This document shows positions 53,196-61,711 of a DNA stretch of 64,000 nucleotides, piece by piece (the first letter of the stretch is position 1; every line of letters begins with the position of its first letter). The notes below the pieces were generated by a model. The model saw nothing but the letters and a program-made list of their open reading frames with translations. It searched no databases and was not told the DNA's origin. Position numbers and translations under genes: made by a program. Source of the DNA: Candidatus Aalborgicola danicus (lineage in GTDB: Bacteria; Pseudomonadota; Gammaproteobacteria; Burkholderiales; Burkholderiaceae_C); the NCBI GenBank assembly GCA_016703945.1, contig JADJBC010000020.1, positions 74,082 to 138,081 of the forward strand, read 5' to 3'.

Positions 53196-54212
53196 ATGCG
53201 GATTGCATTTTGCTGCACGGATACCGCGTCCGAGCCCTGGTTGCTGGGCCTGCGCGCGGCATTGCCTGGCGCTGACCTGTCCCTCTGGGCGCCCGGTGCG
53301 CCTCCAGCCGACTATGCCGTGGTGTGGGCCCCGCCCCAGCAGTTTTTTGACGAGCAGGCGCAACTCAAAGCGGTGTTCAACATTGGCGCTGGAGTGGATG
53401 CGCTGCTCAAACTCAAGCTTCCACCCCAGGCCCAGATCGTGCGGCTGGACGATGCTGGCATGTCGGTGCAGATGGCGGAGTATGTGTGCCACGCCGTCAT
53501 CCGCCATTTCCGCGAGTTCGATGCTTATGAGGCCGATACAGGCCAAGGCAAGTGGTCGTTTCGCAAACCGCGAGCCCGCGGCGATTTTCCGGTGGGCATC
53601 ATGGGGTTGGGGGTGCTGGGCACACGCGTAGCGCGGTCGCTGGCGCAGTTTGAATTTGCTGTGAATGGCTGGAGCCGCAGCCCCAAGGTGCTAGGTGACT
53701 GGGTGACAGAACGTTCTGCTCCGTGTCCCCCGCCCGCTTTGCGGGCTCCTCCTTTACCTACGCAGAACGCTCTGCCACCCAGTCACCTGGAGGGCGTGAA
53801 GTGCTTTTCCGGTGCCGATGGATTCAAGGATTTTCTGGCCGCCAGCCGCGTGCTGGTCTGCCTGCTGCCGCTGACCCCGGATACGCGCGACATCATGAAC
53901 CGTGACAGCCTGTCACGCCTGCAGGCCGGTGGCTATGTTATCAATGTGGCACGCGGCGCCCATCTGGTGGAAGACGACCTGCTGACCCTGCTGGACAGCG
54001 GCCACCTGGCCGGTGCCACGCTCGATGTGTTCCGCACCGAGCCGCTACCGGTAGGCCATCCGTTCTGGACACACCCGAAGATCACGGTCACACCGCACAC
54101 TTCGGCCCGCACCCTGCGCAGCGAGAGCATTGCGCAGATTGCGGGCAAGATTGCGGCATTGCAGCGCGGAGAGCCTGTGGCCGGTGTGGTTGAGCCAAGT
54201 CGGGGATACTGA
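53196..54212 (+). CDS. ghrA: Glyoxylate/hydroxypyruvate reductase A-like dehydrogenase with in-frame repeat
   Basis: 338 residues, about 30 longer than usual for this group. D-2-hydroxyacid dehydrogenase fold: NAD-binding GIMGLGVLGTRVARSLAQF (about 130-148), VCLLPLTPDTRDIMNRDSL, NVARGAHLVEDDLL with the catalytic Arg, and HTSARTLRSES with the catalytic His. Residues 166-197 (WVTERSAPCPPPALRAPPLP onward) are encoded by a 96-base palindromic repeat inserted after WSRSPKVL, a surface turn of the fold, keeping the frame. Likely reduces glyoxylate or hydroxypyruvate with NADPH; the enzyme may remain functional. A T18 tract follows. Confidence 0.87.
   Translation: MRIAFCCTDTASEPWLLGLRAALPGADLSLWAPGAPPADYAVVWAPPQQFFDEQAQLKAVFNIGAGVDALLKLKLPPQAQIVRLDDAGMSVQMAEYVCHAVIRHFREFDAYEADTGQGKWSFRKPRARGDFPVGIMGLGVLGTRVARSLAQFEFAVNGWSRSPKVLGDWVTERSAPCPPPALRAPPLPTQNALPPSHLEGVKCFSGADGFKDFLAASRVLVCLLPLTPDTRDIMNRDSLSRLQAGGYVINVARGAHLVEDDLLTLLDSGHLAGATLDVFRTEPLPVGHPFWTHPKITVTPHTSARTLRSESIAQIAGKIAALQRGEPVAGVVEPSRGY
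53693..53788. repeat. Palindromic element with 26-bp arms, copy in the ghrA-like gene
   Basis: The left arm (53693-53718) starts AGGTGACTGGGTGACAGAAC. The right arm (53763-53788) is its reverse complement in 24 of 26 positions. Between them lies the conserved core 53719-53762 with GTGTCCCCCGCCCGC, TTT and GCGGGCTCCTCCTTTACC. Total 96 bases, divisible by three, read in frame as 32 residues. The arms are unrelated to those at 46612. Confidence 0.85.
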
Positions 54213-54261
54213 CAATCTTTTGCCCCCCGCGGCCCCCTTTTTCTTTTGGGGGTGGGGGTGG

Positions 54262-54279
54262 TTTTTTTTTTTTTTTTTT
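54262..54279 (+). repeat. T18 homopolymer before the HMG-CoA lyase gene
   Basis: Eighteen consecutive T between a G-rich stretch (54248-54261) and GCG, 24 bases before the ATG at 54304. Upstream 54213-54247 is also low in complexity (C and T runs). Unusual in this GC-rich genome; either a slippage-prone leader or a poorly resolved assembly patch. Confidence 0.8.
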
Positions 54280-54303
54280 GCGTTTTTTGAAAAGAGAGTC
54301 ACC

Positions 54304-55212
54304 ATGGATTTGCCCCAACGCGTGAAACTGGTCGAGGTCGGTCCCCGGGACGGCCTGCAAAATGAAAAACAGCCGGTGCCGGCCGCCATCAAGATCGAAC
54401 TGGTGCACCGCTTGCAGGGAGCCGGCCTGAAAGAGATCGAAGTCACCAGCTTCGTGTCGCCCAAGTGGGTGCCGCAGATGGCGGACAACGCCGAAGTCAT
54501 GGCTGGCATCCAGCGCCAGCCCGGCGTGCGCTACTCGGTTCTGACGCCCAACCAACAGGGTTTCGAGGCCGCGGTGAAGACGCAACCTGACGAGATTGTG
54601 GTGTTTGGCGCGGCCAGCGAAGCCTTTAGCCAGAAGAACATCAACTGCTCGATAGTCGAGAGCATCGAACGCTTCCGACCCGTGGTGCAGGCGGCGCTGG
54701 CGCAGGGGCTGACGGTACGTGGCGCCATCTCCTGCGCGGTGGGTTGCCCGTATGAGGGCGAGATCGCGCCCGAGCGCGTGGCCCTGGTGGCGCGGCTGAT
54801 GCATGAGATTGGCGTGCAGCACGTGGGCGTGGCCGACACCATTGGTGTTGGCACTCCGTTGAAGGTGCAGCGCGCCCTGGATGCGGCGCTGTCCGTCTAC
54901 ACCATTGACCAGATTTCTGGCCACTTCCACGACACCTATGGCATGGCGCTGGCCAACACCCTGGCCAGTCTGCAGATGGGCGTGTGGCAGTTCGACACCT
55001 CGGTGGCCGGGCTGGGCGGCTGCCCCTATGCCAAGGGTGCCACCGGCAATGTGGCCTCCGAGGACGTGGTCTACCTGCTGCACGGCATGGGCATTGAGAC
55101 CGGGATTGACCTGGACAAGCTGGTGGATGCCGGTCAGTTCATCAGTGACTTCTTGCAGCGCAAGCCCAATTCACGGGCGGCGACCGCGTTGTTGAACAAG
55201 CGGTTGGGGTGA
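54304..55212 (+). CDS. liuE: Hydroxymethylglutaryl-CoA lyase
   Basis: 302 residues from the ATG at 54304, after an AAAGAGAGTC leader; the longer open frame upstream overlaps ghrA and the T tract. TIM-barrel lyase with KLVEVGPRDGLQNEKQPVPA, GAISCAVGCPYEGEI, HFHDTYGMALANTLASLQMG (metal-binding His) and GLGGCPYAKGATGNVASEDV with the active-site Cys. Cleaves HMG-CoA to acetyl-CoA and acetoacetate, the last step of leucine degradation. Stop overlaps the next start by 4 bases. Confidence 0.95.
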   Translation: MDLPQRVKLVEVGPRDGLQNEKQPVPAAIKIELVHRLQGAGLKEIEVTSFVSPKWVPQMADNAEVMAGIQRQPGVRYSVLTPNQQGFEAAVKTQPDEIVVFGAASEAFSQKNINCSIVESIERFRPVVQAALAQGLTVRGAISCAVGCPYEGEIAPERVALVARLMHEIGVQHVGVADTIGVGTPLKVQRALDAALSVYTIDQISGHFHDTYGMALANTLASLQMGVWQFDTSVAGLGGCPYAKGATGNVASEDVVYLLHGMGIETGIDLDKLVDAGQFISDFLQRKPNSRAATALLNKRLG

Positions 55213-55724
55213 GCGCAACGATGGACAACCAGGATTTTCAGAATCTGCCCGAAGGCGTGCAGCGTGTGGCGGCGGCATTAAAGGCCAAGAACCACCCCCA
55301 CGTCCCGGTGATGCTCGATGACGCCGCACGCACCGCCCAGCAGGCCGCCGACGCGCTGGGCATTGCTCTGGGCCAGATCGCCAAGAGCATCATCTTCCGC
55401 CGCAAGGAGGATGACGTGGCCGTGCTGGTCATAACCTCCGGCGACCGGCGCGTGGACGAGAAAAAGGTCGAGGCCCTGGTGGGCAAGCTGGGCCGCGCCG
55501 ACGCCGATTTCGTCAAGGCCAAGACCGGCTTCAGCATTGGCGGTGTATCGCCGTTGGCCCATGCCCAAGCGCCAGTGACGCTGGTGGATGAAGAACTGTT
55601 CCGATTCGAGGAAATCTGGGCCGCCGCCGGCCATCCACATGGCGTGTTCAAGCTGCGTCCGCACGATCTGGCGCTGCTGGCCGATGCACCCACGGCCAAT
55701 GTCACGCAGACCCCGAAACTTTGA
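55209..55724 (+). CDS. YbaK/EbsC-family (aminoacyl-tRNA deacylase-like) protein
   Basis: 171 residues from GTG 55209 (overlapping the lyase stop); an ATG at 55221 is an alternative start. QIAKSIIFRRKEDDVAVLVI, the RVDEKKVEAL helix and KTGFSIGGVSPLAH form the YbaK fold with the conserved Lys and the GGVxPxxH loop. Members hydrolyse mischarged Cys- or Ala-tRNAPro or related species in trans. Unrelated to leucine catabolism but in the same transcript by spacing. Confidence 0.88.
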   Translation: MSATMDNQDFQNLPEGVQRVAAALKAKNHPHVPVMLDDAARTAQQAADALGIALGQIAKSIIFRRKEDDVAVLVITSGDRRVDEKKVEALVGKLGRADADFVKAKTGFSIGGVSPLAHAQAPVTLVDEELFRFEEIWAAAGHPHGVFKLRPHDLALLADAPTANVTQTPKL

Positions 55725-55731
55725 GATACCC

Positions 55732-55968
55732 ATGACTGCTATTGAAATGCTAGCGGAACGTGCTGTATTGGCGAGGGCTAGCGCCGAAAATGTTCCATCA
55801 CCCTGTGTCTCGGTGTGTCGCATGGATGCACAGCGGGCGTTTTGTGAAGGCTGCCTGCGCAGCATCGACGAAATCCGGCTCTGGAGCACAGCCAGCGACC
55901 AGGAGAAAAAGGCCGTCTGGGCGTTGATTGCGCAGCGCATCACCGCACTGGAACCCACTGCACCATGA
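55732..55968 (+). CDS. DUF1289 small protein with repeat-derived N-terminus
   Basis: 78 residues. The core SPCVSVCRMDAQRAFCEGCL with LRSIDEIRLWS is the DUF1289 signature with four Cys, probably a small metal-binding fold. The first 21 residues (MTAIEMLAERAVLARASAEN) are encoded by a copy of the dispersed repeat at 55736-55796, so the start region was supplied or overwritten by the repeat. Its stop overlaps the isomerase ATG by 4 bases. Function unknown. Confidence 0.8.
   Translation: MTAIEMLAERAVLARASAENVPSPCVSVCRMDAQRAFCEGCLRSIDEIRLWSTASDQEKKAVWALIAQRITALEPTAP
55736..55796 (+). repeat. Dispersed repeat copy forming the start of the DUF1289 gene
   Basis: TGCTATTGAAATGCTAGCGG onward through GTGCTGTATTGGCGAGGGCTAGCGCCGA. 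Base by base it follows the intergenic copy at 43484: TGCTAT, AAAT, TAGC, a CTGTAT centre, CGAGGGCT, then GCCGA. Confidence 0.65.
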
Positions 55969-56603
55969 AACACATCACCTGCTACCTGGACTTCATCTCA
56001 CCGTATGCCTGGCTGGCGTTCGAGGAGCTGCCCCAGGTCCTGATAGGCCTAAGCTACTCGGTCACCTACAAGCCGCTGTTGTTTGCGGCCCTGCTCAAGC
56101 ACCACGGCCAGTTGGGCCCGGCGGAGATTCCCGCCAAGCGCGACTGGACCTACCGCCAGGTGCAGTGGCTGGCCCACAGCAAGGGCCGCACGCTGGACCT
56201 GCCGGCAGCCCACCCGTTCAACCCTCTGGGCCTGCTGCGTCTGGCCATCGCCACGGACCCGAATGGCCAGCCCAACCGCTATGTCTGCGAGACCGTGTTC
56301 CGCCACGTCTGGGTGGGTGGCCAGGATGCGGCCGATGCCACACGGCTGGCCGCACTCACGCAACAGCTCGCCCCCGCGCGCGACCCGGGTGATGCGTCGG
56401 TCAAGGCCCAACTGCGGGCCCATGCCGAAGAGGCCATAACCAAGGGCGTGTTTGGTGTGCCGGCATTTGAAGTTGATGGCAAGGTGTTCTGGGGGCTCGA
56501 TGGCCTGCCCATGCTGCGCGCCTACCTGCAAGGCGACGCCTGGTTTGATGGCCCGCAGTGGGACGCCGTCGCCAGCCTGCCGGTCGGAGTCGTCCGGCAG
56601 TAG
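55965..56603 (+). CDS. 2-hydroxychromene-2-carboxylate isomerase-like (DsbA/GST-kappa fold)
   Basis: 212 residues. CYLDFISPYAWLAFEELPQV holds the Ser that positions glutathione in the HCCA isomerase family; PFNPLGLLRLAIA and TKGVFGVPAFEVDGKVFWG complete the thioredoxin-like core around the helical insert. Uses glutathione as cofactor in naphthalene-type pathways in well-studied members; no such pathway is visible here, so the substrate is open. Fourth gene of the lyase-YbaK-DUF1289 run. Confidence 0.9.
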   Translation: MKHITCYLDFISPYAWLAFEELPQVLIGLSYSVTYKPLLFAALLKHHGQLGPAEIPAKRDWTYRQVQWLAHSKGRTLDLPAAHPFNPLGLLRLAIATDPNGQPNRYVCETVFRHVWVGGQDAADATRLAALTQQLAPARDPGDASVKAQLRAHAEEAITKGVFGVPAFEVDGKVFWGLDGLPMLRAYLQGDAWFDGPQWDAVASLPVGVVRQ

Positions 56604-56659
56604 AAAGAAGCGGTAGGGCGCGTCAGCTACGCGCAGGGCAGCGCGAGGAAAATGCCTGC

Positions 56660-57370
56660 ATGCCCAGCGCCTTCAACTTTTCCGCCTCCCCCTTTGACTG
56701 CCTGACGCCGGAGCAACGCCGGTTGGTGCAGAACAATGTGGATATCGCCTACTTCCCGCAGGGCGAGACCATTCTGGACCTGGGCTCCCAACCGAGCCAC
56801 CTGTTTGTCATCATCAAGGGTTATGTCCAGCAGTTTGATGGCAACGAAGTCATCACCACCTATGGCCCCGACGATTGTTTTGATGGCCGCGGCCTGGTGG
56901 CCGGCAAGGTCAGCAGCCGCTTTGTGGCCGCCGAGGAGGTGGTGGCCTACCAGTTGGCCAAACAGGCGGTCAGTGACCTGATTGCCGATAACGCCACCTT
57001 TGGCGCGCTGCTGTTCTCAGACCTGTCCAACAAGCTCAATGCCCTGTCGGAGCGGCAAAGCCAGCATGAGCTGCAGTCGCTGGCCATGGCCAGGGTTGAC
57101 GCGGCCTTTATCCATCCCCCGCATTTTGTGGATGCCGACACCAGCATTCTGGAAGTCGTCAAGAAGTTCCAGGCCCTGCGCATCGGCGCCGTGCTGGTGC
57201 GCGATGCACGCGCAACCCCGCCCGCGTTGGGCATTTTCACAACAACCGGGTTGCAAAAAGCCATTCTCCACGGCGTTCCACTGGACCAGTTACCCGTGGG
57301 CGAGCTGGCCAATTTCGCGCTGGTCACGGTGCGCCCCAGTGATCTGATCGGCGATGCGCTGGCAACCTGA
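56660..57370 (+). CDS. cNMP-binding/CBS signalling protein, upstream part of a frameshifted gene
   Basis: 236 residues from ATG 56660. The N-terminal cyclic-nucleotide-binding domain (QGETILDLGSQPSHLFVIIK, GPDDCFDGRGLV) is followed by a CBS domain (FVDADTSILEVVKKFQALRI, GIFTTTGLQKAILHG) that ends prematurely at TGA 57368-57370 in the second CBS motif. Adding one C at 57366-57367, removing one A from AAAA 57379-57382 and adding one base at 57421-57425 restores the continuous LIKHKVHRVLVVEGEHIQ and GILEALDLFGFL of a second CBS motif, joining it to the downstream part (57442-58485). Full family length would be about 608 residues. Confidence 0.82.
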   Translation: MPSAFNFSASPFDCLTPEQRRLVQNNVDIAYFPQGETILDLGSQPSHLFVIIKGYVQQFDGNEVITTYGPDDCFDGRGLVAGKVSSRFVAAEEVVAYQLAKQAVSDLIADNATFGALLFSDLSNKLNALSERQSQHELQSLAMARVDAAFIHPPHFVDADTSILEVVKKFQALRIGAVLVRDARATPPALGIFTTTGLQKAILHGVPLDQLPVGELANFALVTVRPSDLIGDALAT

Positions 57371-57441
57371 TCAAGCACAAAAGTGCATCGGGTGCTGGTG
57401 GTCGAAGGCGAGCACATCCAGGGATTCTGGAAGCGCTCGAT

Positions 57442-58485
57442 TTGTTTGGTTTCTTGTCCAACCAGTCCTACCAGATCAACGAGCAAATCATTGCTGCGCA
57501 GGATGTGGACGCCCTGAAGGTGGCCGCCGGACAGATCACGCGGTTGATTGCGTTGCTGCACCGCAGTGGCACCAAGGTCAACATGATTGCCCGCCTGGTG
57601 CAGGAGCTGAACTTGCGCCTGTTCGAGCGGGCCTGGCACTTGATTGCCCCGCCGGATCTGGTGGCCAATAGCTGCCTGTTTGTGATGGGCAGTGAAGGGC
57701 GCGGCGAGCAGTTGCTCAAGACCGATCAAGACAACGGTCTGGTGTTGCGCGACGGTTATGAGTGCTCGGTGGATCTGGCCGAGGTGTGCCAACGTTTCTC
57801 GACCGCGCTGGCGGATTTTGGCTACCCGCCGTGCCCCGGCAATATCATGGTCAGCAACCCGCACTGGCGCCAAAGTGTGTCGGACTTCAGCCAGATGGTG
57901 CGCCTGTGGTCGGTCACCGCTAACCCCGACAGCCTGATGGAACTGGCGATCTTTCTGGATGCGCACGCCGTGTGCGGCGACACAACGTTGCTGGAGCAGG
58001 TGCGCTCCGCCGTTTTTGACCTGACCAGCGGCAACGATGCCATGCTGGCGCGGTTTGCATCGGCCATCAACTTCTTTGGCAGCAGCCAGGGTTGGTGGAA
58101 CCGCCTGCTGGCCCTGGGCGACAGAGACGGCGAACAACTCGACCTGAAAAAGGTCGGAACCTTCCCGCTAGTGCATGGCATCCGTAGCCTGGCGCTGGCC
58201 CATCACCTGACCGAGGTCACCACTACCGGCCGCATCGAGGCCCTGGCCGCTGCCGGCAAATTGCCGCAAAAACTGGCAGCTGACCTGATCGACAGCCTGC
58301 ATTTCTTCATGGGGCTCAAACTCAAGGTCGGCTTGCAGGAACTTGACACCGGCCACGCAGTGTCGGGGGGCATCCAGATGGAGAAACTCAGCAGCCTGGA
58401 CCGCGACCTGCTGAAGGACACGCTGGGTGTGGTCAAGCTCTTCAAGCTGCTCCTCCACCAACGTTTCCACCTGGAAGCCCTGTAA
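57442..58485 (+). CDS. DUF294 nucleotidyltransferase-like part of the cNMP/CBS protein
   Basis: 347 residues in the frame after the indels. A DUF294 putative nucleotidyltransferase domain (FVMGSEGRGEQLLKTDQDNG with the GS...D.D pattern) and a DUF294_C domain (ARFASAINFFG, HGIRSLALAHHLTE, LKDTLGVVKLFKLLLHQRFH). The apparent start is a TTG inside the second CBS region with no ribosome site, so I regard this as the rest of one gene. Such proteins are often adjacent to an exonuclease and acetate permease genes, as here, and are thought to regulate uptake (inference). Confidence 0.82.
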   Translation: MFGFLSNQSYQINEQIIAAQDVDALKVAAGQITRLIALLHRSGTKVNMIARLVQELNLRLFERAWHLIAPPDLVANSCLFVMGSEGRGEQLLKTDQDNGLVLRDGYECSVDLAEVCQRFSTALADFGYPPCPGNIMVSNPHWRQSVSDFSQMVRLWSVTANPDSLMELAIFLDAHAVCGDTTLLEQVRSAVFDLTSGNDAMLARFASAINFFGSSQGWWNRLLALGDRDGEQLDLKKVGTFPLVHGIRSLALAHHLTEVTTTGRIEALAAAGKLPQKLAADLIDSLHFFMGLKLKVGLQELDTGHAVSGGIQMEKLSSLDRDLLKDTLGVVKLFKLLLHQRFHLEAL

Positions 58486-59138
58486 TGGCGGCCGACTTTC
58501 CGCTGGCGCGATGGGCCGCCGCCCTCAAGCGCGCGTGGTTGCTCTACCACCTGGGCGATCCGCGCTTTCGCTTCATGTGGGACGCGCCGCCCCGGGACGA
58601 ATGGGTGGCGCTGGACTGTGAAACCACCGGCCTGAACACCAAGACCGATGACATCATCGCCATTGGTGCCGTGCGCATCCGCGGCAACCGCGTGATGACC
58701 AGCGAGCGCCTGGAACTGCTGGTGCGCCCGGACAAGCAGCGCGTCACCGCCGACAGCGCTCGCGTGCACCGCCTGCGCCAGCAGGACGTGGCCCAGGGCG
58801 TCAGTGCCGACGAGGCCATGATGCAACTGATGCACTTCATTGGCAGCCGCCCGCTGGTGGGCTACTACCTAGAGTTCGACGTGGCCATGATCAACCGCGT
58901 GTTGTTTCCCATGTTGGGCATGGGCCTGCCGCAGGAGAAGATCGAGGTCTCAGGTCTTTACTACGACTACAAGTACCAGCAGTTGCCGTCTAGCGCGCGC
59001 GACCACCCCGCCATCGACCTGCGTTTTGACACCCTGATGCGCGACCTGGGTCTTCCGCTGTGGCCGGCACACGATGCGTTGAACGATGCGGTGATGGCAG
59101 CGCTGGCCTTCTTGAAACTGCGGGAATTGCAGCGGTGA
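58485..59138 (+). CDS. DnaQ-like 3'-5' exonuclease
   Basis: 217 residues, start overlapping the previous stop (TAATG). DEDDh motifs are visible: WVALDCETTGLNTKTDD (Exo I with Asp and Glu), YLEFDVAMINRV (Exo II Asp) and WPAHDALNDAVMAAL (Exo III with His and Asp). Related to the epsilon subunit but stand-alone, with an N-terminal helical extension of about 40 residues. In this gene order it is the usual partner of the cNMP/CBS/DUF294 protein; its nucleic-acid role is unknown. Confidence 0.9.
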   Translation: MAADFPLARWAAALKRAWLLYHLGDPRFRFMWDAPPRDEWVALDCETTGLNTKTDDIIAIGAVRIRGNRVMTSERLELLVRPDKQRVTADSARVHRLRQQDVAQGVSADEAMMQLMHFIGSRPLVGYYLEFDVAMINRVLFPMLGMGLPQEKIEVSGLYYDYKYQQLPSSARDHPAIDLRFDTLMRDLGLPLWPAHDALNDAVMAALAFLKLRELQR

Positions 59139-59609
59139 CTCGCGACTCGGGCGATGGGAGTCCTGTTCACTGCGGGACTGGCGAACCGGGTATCCATTCC
59201 CTGGCCTCAGTCGCAGGCGAACGAGTGGGTTGGCTAGCACCATTTTGTTAACGCGGTGGTGGGCACGCAAGTTCTGTGGCAACTGCGAGTTGAGGCCGAT
59301 GAACGGACACCCGGCCCACCAGCCGGGCGGCGTGGTTTAGGCAAGTGAGAATGGGGGATGCAATAGGTGTTGGGCGGATTGGGGGCGGGAGCCATCAGCC
59401 GCCAGTGCTGGCTTTCGAGCAGTCCAATTGAACGATTTTTGTTGCCGGTCAGCCACCGATCATGGTGACCCGCTTCGTGCTAAATGTGGAAGTTCCCGAT
59501 CTTGAAGCCAGAGTTGTAAAGCGAACACCGCACATACAATGAGTTCGCCATTGCCGAAGCGCCTTTTCGCTACGGACCCGCATGTGCCACAAGTAAAGCC
59601 CCCCAATCG
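59139..59609. other. Intergenic region, no gene seen
   Basis: 471 bases between the exonuclease and the serine hydrolase. No open frame with family character, no RNA gene and no clear terminator. The promoter of the lipoprotein gene should be in the last 100 bases, but I cannot point to a hexamer pair. Confidence 0.4.
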
Positions 59610-61478
59610 ATGAATATTTCTTTGCCGGCTTTACGCTTGCGTCTGGCCATCAGCACCTTAGTAGTGCTGGCAGGTTGTGCCACCCAGATGCCACCTGCCC
59701 CGGTAAGAGTCTCACGGGGCGACTTCAGCGCCGTGCAGCGCTATGCGACAACACTGATTGAGCAGGCCATTGCCAAAAATTGGGTAAAGGGCATCAGCAT
59801 CGCCTTGGTGGACGACCAGCGCGTGGTGTGGTCCAGTGGTTTTGGATATGCGGATGTGGCGACCAAGCAATTGGCGACGGCAGACACGCTATATCGCGTG
59901 GGCTCCGTCGCCAAACTTTTCACCGACACAGCGACCATGCAGCTGGTGGAGACTGGCCAGCTAAAGCTGGACGAACCGGTGAAGGCTGTACTGCCAGGTT
60001 TCTCGCCCAAGTGGTGGGACGGAACGGCAACTCCCGTCACCACTCGCATGCTGATGACGCACCACTCGGGTCTGCCGCGGGATGTGCAAAAGTCGTTTCA
60101 GAGTCCACGGCCACCTCGTTTCACTAACGAAGCCGAGAACTTCGACGGTTATCTGGCGTACCGCCCAGGCCAGACGTTCTCGTACTCCAACGTCGGCCTG
60201 AGCGTGCTGGGCAGCATGGTAGAAAAGGCCAGCAACACGCGCTTTGAAGACTACATGCACAGTTCGGTGCTCATGCCACTGGGTATGCATCACTCCGCTT
60301 TTGACGTTGCCGCATCGCAAGATGCCAACATGGCAAAGGGCTATAGCGGCGACACGGAGCTTGTGCCGGTTCCAATGCGTGACGTGCCGGCCGGTGGACT
60401 CAACAGCAGTGCGAATGACCTAAGCCGTTTTCTGATGATGGTTTTTGCACAGGGTCAGGCAAATGGTCAGCGCGTGTTGCGCGCCGACTCGGTGTCAGAG
60501 ATGTTGCGCCCGCAGAACACGGATGTGCCGCTGGACTTTGACACCCGCATGGGACTGGGCTGGTTTCTGCAAAGCTCTGCCACGGCGCGCGTTACGGGCG
60601 GCGGCTGGAATGCCAGCCATGACGGTGCGATTGACGGCTATCGCAGTACGCTGATGGCCTTGCCCGAGCACAAATTGGGTGTAGTCGTGTTGAGCAACTC
60701 ATCATCGGGCGCCGGCGTCGTGCGCACCATTGCCGCGCAAGCGCTGAAGGTCGCACTGGAGGCCAAGACCGGGATTCGCCAACCAAGTTCCGGTGACAGC
60801 GAGTCTGGCGAGTCCATCGCCAAGCCAAGTTTTGTGGGCAAGCCAATCGCATCCGATCAACTAGCAAGCTGGTCTGGCAATTACAGTACCCGAATGGGAC
60901 CTGTGCGCATTCATACCGCAGACAACAAGACTTTGCGCATCGATTCGCAGGGCTTCAGCGGTGAACTGCTAGAGCGCGACGATGGCCGCTTTGGACTGCG
61001 CTACAAACTGTTGGGATTCCTGCCCACGCCCCTCGGTTCGTTGGGTGCGCTGGATTTCTCGCGCCGCACAGTTGAAGGTCGGGAACTCATAACCGTGCGC
61101 GAGTTTGGACGTGACTCGCTATTCGGCGAGAAGCTACCCGCTGCCGCGCTGACAACGACGCTCGCCCCGGCGCTGCGCAAGTTTGTAGACACCTACGGCG
61201 GCAGCTACACGCCGGTAGACAGCGGCGACGATAAAGTGGAATTCAGCGCTGTGCGCCTGTTCGAAGACCACAGCGTACTAATGGCTGAAGTGCAGTTCAC
61301 AGGCAGACCGCAGGTCCGCCGCATGGCGCTGCGCCCCATCAGCAGTACGCAAGCTCTGGTGCTCGGGTCACTGGCTGATGGTGGTGACCTGATACAGGGA
61401 ATATCCAAGGACGATGGGTTGGTGGAACTGCAGGCCATGGGATTGCGGTTTCGCAAAGTGGCGTCGGCCGCGTTGTGA
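59610..61478 (+). CDS. Class C beta-lactamase-like serine hydrolase lipoprotein
   Basis: 622 residues. Lipobox LAGC (about residue 22) marks a lipoprotein. The catalytic domain (about 40-390) has the nucleophile motif SVAKLF (SxxK), YSN in QTFSYSNVGLSVLG and a GGWNASHDGAIDGY stretch near the third box. The C-terminal 230 residues form a beta-rich domain of the kind appended to EstB/Pab87-like enzymes. Likely a peptidase or esterase of the envelope rather than a true beta-lactamase (inference). Stands alone between the exonuclease and actP; no operon partner. Confidence 0.88.
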   Translation: MNISLPALRLRLAISTLVVLAGCATQMPPAPVRVSRGDFSAVQRYATTLIEQAIAKNWVKGISIALVDDQRVVWSSGFGYADVATKQLATADTLYRVGSVAKLFTDTATMQLVETGQLKLDEPVKAVLPGFSPKWWDGTATPVTTRMLMTHHSGLPRDVQKSFQSPRPPRFTNEAENFDGYLAYRPGQTFSYSNVGLSVLGSMVEKASNTRFEDYMHSSVLMPLGMHHSAFDVAASQDANMAKGYSGDTELVPVPMRDVPAGGLNSSANDLSRFLMMVFAQGQANGQRVLRADSVSEMLRPQNTDVPLDFDTRMGLGWFLQSSATARVTGGGWNASHDGAIDGYRSTLMALPEHKLGVVVLSNSSSGAGVVRTIAAQALKVALEAKTGIRQPSSGDSESGESIAKPSFVGKPIASDQLASWSGNYSTRMGPVRIHTADNKTLRIDSQGFSGELLERDDGRFGLRYKLLGFLPTPLGSLGALDFSRRTVEGRELITVREFGRDSLFGEKLPAAALTTTLAPALRKFVDTYGGSYTPVDSGDDKVEFSAVRLFEDHSVLMAEVQFTGRPQVRRMALRPISSTQALVLGSLADGGDLIQGISKDDGLVELQAMGLRFRKVASAAL

Positions 61479-61670
61479 GTGGTGGATCGTCTGGCGCACA
61501 CAGGGCGCTGGCTTTGATTTGTCAATGACCGCATAAGTGCAGGCAATTCGGAAAAATGTAGAGCCGCTAAGCGTCTGCAGCGACTTTAGTCACGAAGCCC
61601 ATCACAGTTCCTGCGGTGGACAGTGAGGTTCCGTACCGATGAGCAGCTGATGGAATTGCACAGAAACAAA

Positions 61671-61692
61671 AAGGCCGGGATGACCCGGCCTT
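61671..61692 (-). terminator. Terminator of the acetate permease operon
   Basis: AAGGCCGGG (61671-61679) pairs with CCCGGCCTT (61684-61692) around ATGA. On the minus strand the stem is followed by a T-run (TTTTTG), just after the actP stop, giving a standard rho-independent terminator. Confidence 0.85.
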
Positions 61693-61711
61693 CAGCATGG
61701 AGCCCGCTGGC

